DNA of 17,927 nucleotides from JADFOB01 sp964651325 (GTDB taxonomy: Bacteria > Planctomycetota > Phycisphaerae > UBA1845), in contig CAZYXP010000060.1 of the NCBI GenBank assembly GCA_964651325.1, forward strand, positions 1-17,927, in the 5' to 3' direction. Shown one piece after another: positions 15,593 through 17,927 of the stretch. Position 1 is the stretch's first letter. Each line of letters starts with the position of its first letter. The translations under genes were made by a program, and so were the position numbers. The notes under the pieces are model-generated. The model saw only the letters and a program-made list of their open reading frames with translations. It was not told the DNA's origin and ran no database searches.

Positions 15593-15598
15593 TGAAAG

Positions 15599-17602
15599 GT
15601 GGTCAGCGTGTGCGGTGTCAGGAATATATCCGTTCAAATGACTCTGCTCCTGGGCCTGGCGTTTGCAAGCGCGGCTCTGACCGCGCGCGCCCAAACGGAG
15701 GCTCCGGCAAGCTGCAAGGACTGTCATGCCGCGGATTCGAGCGAGCCCGTACGGGGCGCGCCGTTGAGTGTTCTTGCGCAATCGGTACACGCCTCGCTGG
15801 ATTGCACCGCTTGCCATGAGTCCATTTCCATGGAAGCGCTGAATCTGGATTCATCCGCGCCCCATGGGGCCTCGGTTCCGGCGGTGCAGTGCGGAGAATG
15901 TCACGAGGATCAGGAGGAGTTGTATGTCAGCCACGGGAAGCTGAACGTCGGCGATGACCCCGACGTACCCGGTTGTACGGACTGCCACGGCACGCACGAC
16001 ATTTTCGTGGCCACCGACAAACGAGCCCGTACGCATCAATTCAACCTGCCGGATACGTGCTTGACATGCCACCTCGACACTGAGTTAGTGGCGCGACACG
16101 ACGGACTTCGAGCCGCGCCCCTGCGGATGTACAATTCCAGTGTGCACGGCCGCGCCGCGGGCAAGGGGGTACACACCGCCGCCTCATGTATCGACTGCCA
16201 CTCGGGCCAAACGCAGGACGGCAAGCGCACGGCCCACCGGATCTTAAGTGCAATGGATCGCGAATCGACGATCTATCACTTTACCATCCCCGATACTTGC
16301 GGCCGGTGCCACGTGGCGACGTCGAAGAACTATTGGGAGGGAATCCACGGAAAGGCCGTGAAACGCGGCTCGTCCGACGCGCCGGTCTGCACGCACTGTC
16401 ACGGAACGCACAACATCATCAAAACCTCCGATCCGAACTCTCCCGTGAGCAGTTCGCGCCTGGCGGAAAGCACTTGCGCTCCCTGCCATGAGTCGGCGGT
16501 CCTTGCGGAGCGCTACGGCATCGAGGCCGGTCGGCTCACTTCCTACATCGACAGCTACCACGGTCTCAAGAGCAAGACGGGCGATGCCACCGTAGCCAAC
16601 TGCGCGTCCTGCCACGGAGCCCACCGCATTCTACCGTCCACCGACCCATCTTCCTCAATTCACCCGAGCAACCTGCGGGCCACGTGCGGCGAATGCCATC
16701 CGGGCAAGTCCGAACAGCTTGCCCTGATGAGGGTCCACGAGACCGCGACCGGCATGCGTACGGGCTGGCCGGACTTGTTTCGGCGGGTGTACCTCGTACT
16801 TATCGTCGTCGTCGTCGGGGGTATGCTGCTGCACAACGCGGCGGACTGGCTTCGCCGCGTCAAACAGATTCGCGGTCTGCCGGCGGTACAGCGCCTCACC
16901 GGAAACGAAGTGGCGCAGCATTGGATTCTCGTGGTTTCATTCACCGTATTGGTGGTGACCGGGTTTTCGCTGCGATTCTCCGAGGCCGGGTGGGTGAAGC
17001 TGCTGTTTGGGTGGAAAGGTGGGTTTGAGCTCCGGGGCTTTCTGCACCGAACGGCTGCCGTGCTGCTGATGACCGGCACGCTATGGCACGCGCTGTACCT
17101 GATCGGCCATCGCGGTCGAAATTGGTTCAAGGACATGTTGCCCACATGGGACGACTTTCGGCATATGCGGGACAACGTGTGGTTTTTCATCGGGAAGCGT
17201 AGCGAATCACCTCGATTCAAGCGGTTCAGTTACATGGAGAAGCTCGAATACTGGTCCTTGTGCTGGGGCATGGTGATCATGGCGTTGACCGGTCTGATAC
17301 TATGGTTCGACGATTACTTCGTCGCCCAGTGGTCCGTGCCGGAAATCCTCCTGGACGTGGGGGTCGTGATCCACTACTACGAAGCTTGGCTCGCCTTCCT
17401 CGCTATCACGGTTTGGCACATCTACGGAACGGTGTTGTCGCCGTCCGTGTATCCGATGAACACCGCATGGCTGAGCGGCAAGATGTCCAAGGAAGCCTAC
17501 TCGCACGAACACCCAGAAGGCCCGAAGCTTCGGGCGCGCACCTGGACCTGCCACTTCGAAGTCGAAGACGACGAGTACGAGAACCAGGCCAAACCGGAGT
17601 AA
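15599..17602 (+). CDS. CbcL-like cytochrome: 11-heme c-type domain fused to b-type membrane domain
   Basis: A 667-residue protein starting at a GTG with AAGG 6 nt upstream. The start at Met14 is less likely because it would remove the positive n-region. A signal peptide probably ends at ARA31. Eleven CXXCH motifs lie between residues 39 and 367, with repeated CHGTH/CHGAH segments. The C-terminal half has about five membrane helices (397-412, 441-460, 481-502, 551-570, 590-612). His441, His483/His497 and His592/His607 are candidate b-heme ligands, as in HydC/FdnI-type cytochrome b. The same order, periplasmic multiheme c domain then diheme b domain, is known from CbcL of Geobacter, an inner-membrane quinol-oxidising cytochrome with nine c hemes used in metal reduction. 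A quinol:cytochrome oxidoreductase role is therefore likely. The tail (613-667) is hydrophilic and acidic. It stands alone, divergent from the monoheme lipoprotein gene. Confidence 0.9.
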   Translation: MVSVCGVRNISVQMTLLLGLAFASAALTARAQTEAPASCKDCHAADSSEPVRGAPLSVLAQSVHASLDCTACHESISMEALNLDSSAPHGASVPAVQCGECHEDQEELYVSHGKLNVGDDPDVPGCTDCHGTHDIFVATDKRARTHQFNLPDTCLTCHLDTELVARHDGLRAAPLRMYNSSVHGRAAGKGVHTAASCIDCHSGQTQDGKRTAHRILSAMDRESTIYHFTIPDTCGRCHVATSKNYWEGIHGKAVKRGSSDAPVCTHCHGTHNIIKTSDPNSPVSSSRLAESTCAPCHESAVLAERYGIEAGRLTSYIDSYHGLKSKTGDATVANCASCHGAHRILPSTDPSSSIHPSNLRATCGECHPGKSEQLALMRVHETATGMRTGWPDLFRRVYLVLIVVVVGGMLLHNAADWLRRVKQIRGLPAVQRLTGNEVAQHWILVVSFTVLVVTGFSLRFSEAGWVKLLFGWKGGFELRGFLHRTAAVLLMTGTLWHALYLIGHRGRNWFKDMLPTWDDFRHMRDNVWFFIGKRSESPRFKRFSYMEKLEYWSLCWGMVIMALTGLILWFDDYFVAQWSVPEILLDVGVVIHYYEAWLAFLAITVWHIYGTVLSPSVYPMNTAWLSGKMSKEAYSHEHPEGPKLRARTWTCHFEVEDDEYENQAKPE

Positions 17603-17927
17603 CGCGATGGCAGGCCCGTGCCGTCCGGTCAATCTCGTACTTGTCGGCAACAAGCCGCTTGCATGATCGGTAGGCTCCCCCCACGTCAGGCCCAAGCCTA
17701 TGGCTTCCTTTCTGATCGGAGTGCAAAATTCAACGGGAACGTGAATGCGGGCTGACAAACAGCCCCCCCCCGCCGCTGCCCGTGCCTCCTTCGCGCTCGC
17801 GGCGGCGTGAATCGTGCCGGCGTCCAAGGAACCGCAGCTCGACCATCACGCCATCTACCGAACACGGGTAGGGTAAGCACTCGGTGAAATGCATCTTGCA
17901 ATCGTCTTCCTCAATCTGGCATGATGT
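17603..17927. other. 3' end of window, no convincing gene
   Basis: About 325 nt after the 11-heme gene. It contains a short hairpin AAGCC-TAT-GGCTT (17694-17706) followed by CCTTTCT, a weak terminator candidate, and a run of nine C (17763-17771). The minus ORF at 17698-17901 is Arg/Pro-rich and has no recognisable features. Confidence 0.5.

Larger units (their letters stand above)
15158..15598. other. Divergent intergenic region between monoheme and 11-heme cytochrome genes
   Basis: A 441-nt non-coding stretch that should contain both promoters. Short ORFs here have no recognisable features. Besides the candidate promoter at 15285-15312, there is a 6-bp hairpin CGGCGA-GGGGT-TCGCCG (15521-15537) in the leader of the 11-heme gene and a 10-nt palindrome GTCGGCCGAC near 15442. 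No clear promoter was found for the plus-strand gene. Confidence 0.5.

Noticed and set aside
17698..17901. 67-codon minus ORF at the window end
   Set aside because: Low-complexity Arg/Pro-rich product with no clear ribosome-binding site; likely chance in GC-rich DNA.

Overview
The window is GC-rich, gene-dense bacterial DNA dominated by redox proteins. Four of its eight well-supported genes encode c-type cytochromes, with 49 canonical CXXCH heme sites in total (27 + 10 + 11 + 1). A Ser/Thr kinase fused to a class III cyclase domain and a formylglycine-generating-enzyme-like domain, together with a cysteine-rich N-terminal domain ahead of a membrane-anchored decaheme cytochrome, suggests Planctomycetota or a neighbouring phylum. 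That placement is inference; no rRNA or tRNA is present. A run of exactly 100 N (14382-14481) marks a scaffold gap in a draft or metagenome assembly.

Layout. On the minus strand, 27-3395 encodes a very large multiheme lipoprotein built from a 6-heme module repeated three times plus a fourth partial copy. Also on the minus strand, 3690-6716 encodes the cyclase-like/kinase/FGE-like membrane protein. Diverging from it is a tightly packed plus-strand operon: a membrane-anchored FAD/NAD(P)H/[2Fe-2S] reductase (7079-8356), a fusion of two cyclic-nucleotide-binding-type domains to a four-[4Fe-4S] ferredoxin (8446-10332), a two-heme b-type membrane cytochrome (10329-11150, 4-nt overlap), a decaheme cytochrome c (11150-13330, 1-nt overlap) and an MBL-fold hydrolase (13344-14288). 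The MBL gene runs into a palindrome-rich 112-bp tandem repeat interrupted by the gap. Next are a minus-strand monoheme lipoprotein with a cysteine-rich stalk (14618-15157, with a clear terminator) and a plus-strand fusion of 11 c-hemes to a cytochrome b domain (15599-17602), whose architecture resembles the CbcL inner-membrane cytochrome of Geobacter. The last 325 bases hold no convincing gene.

How the genes may work together (inference). The operon looks like a complete transmembrane electron conduit: NAD(P)H -> FAD -> [2Fe-2S] -> four [4Fe-4S] -> two b hemes -> ten periplasmic c hemes, or the reverse. The iron-sulfur subunit carries sensor domains of the cAMP/cGMP-binding type, and the divergent neighbour carries a nucleotidyl-cyclase-type domain. 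The most interesting hypothesis here is therefore a cyclic-nucleotide-gated electron-transfer complex. The 27-heme lipoprotein and the CbcL-like protein would be extra partners in periplasmic or extracellular electron transfer. No outer-membrane porin of a porin-cytochrome complex is visible.
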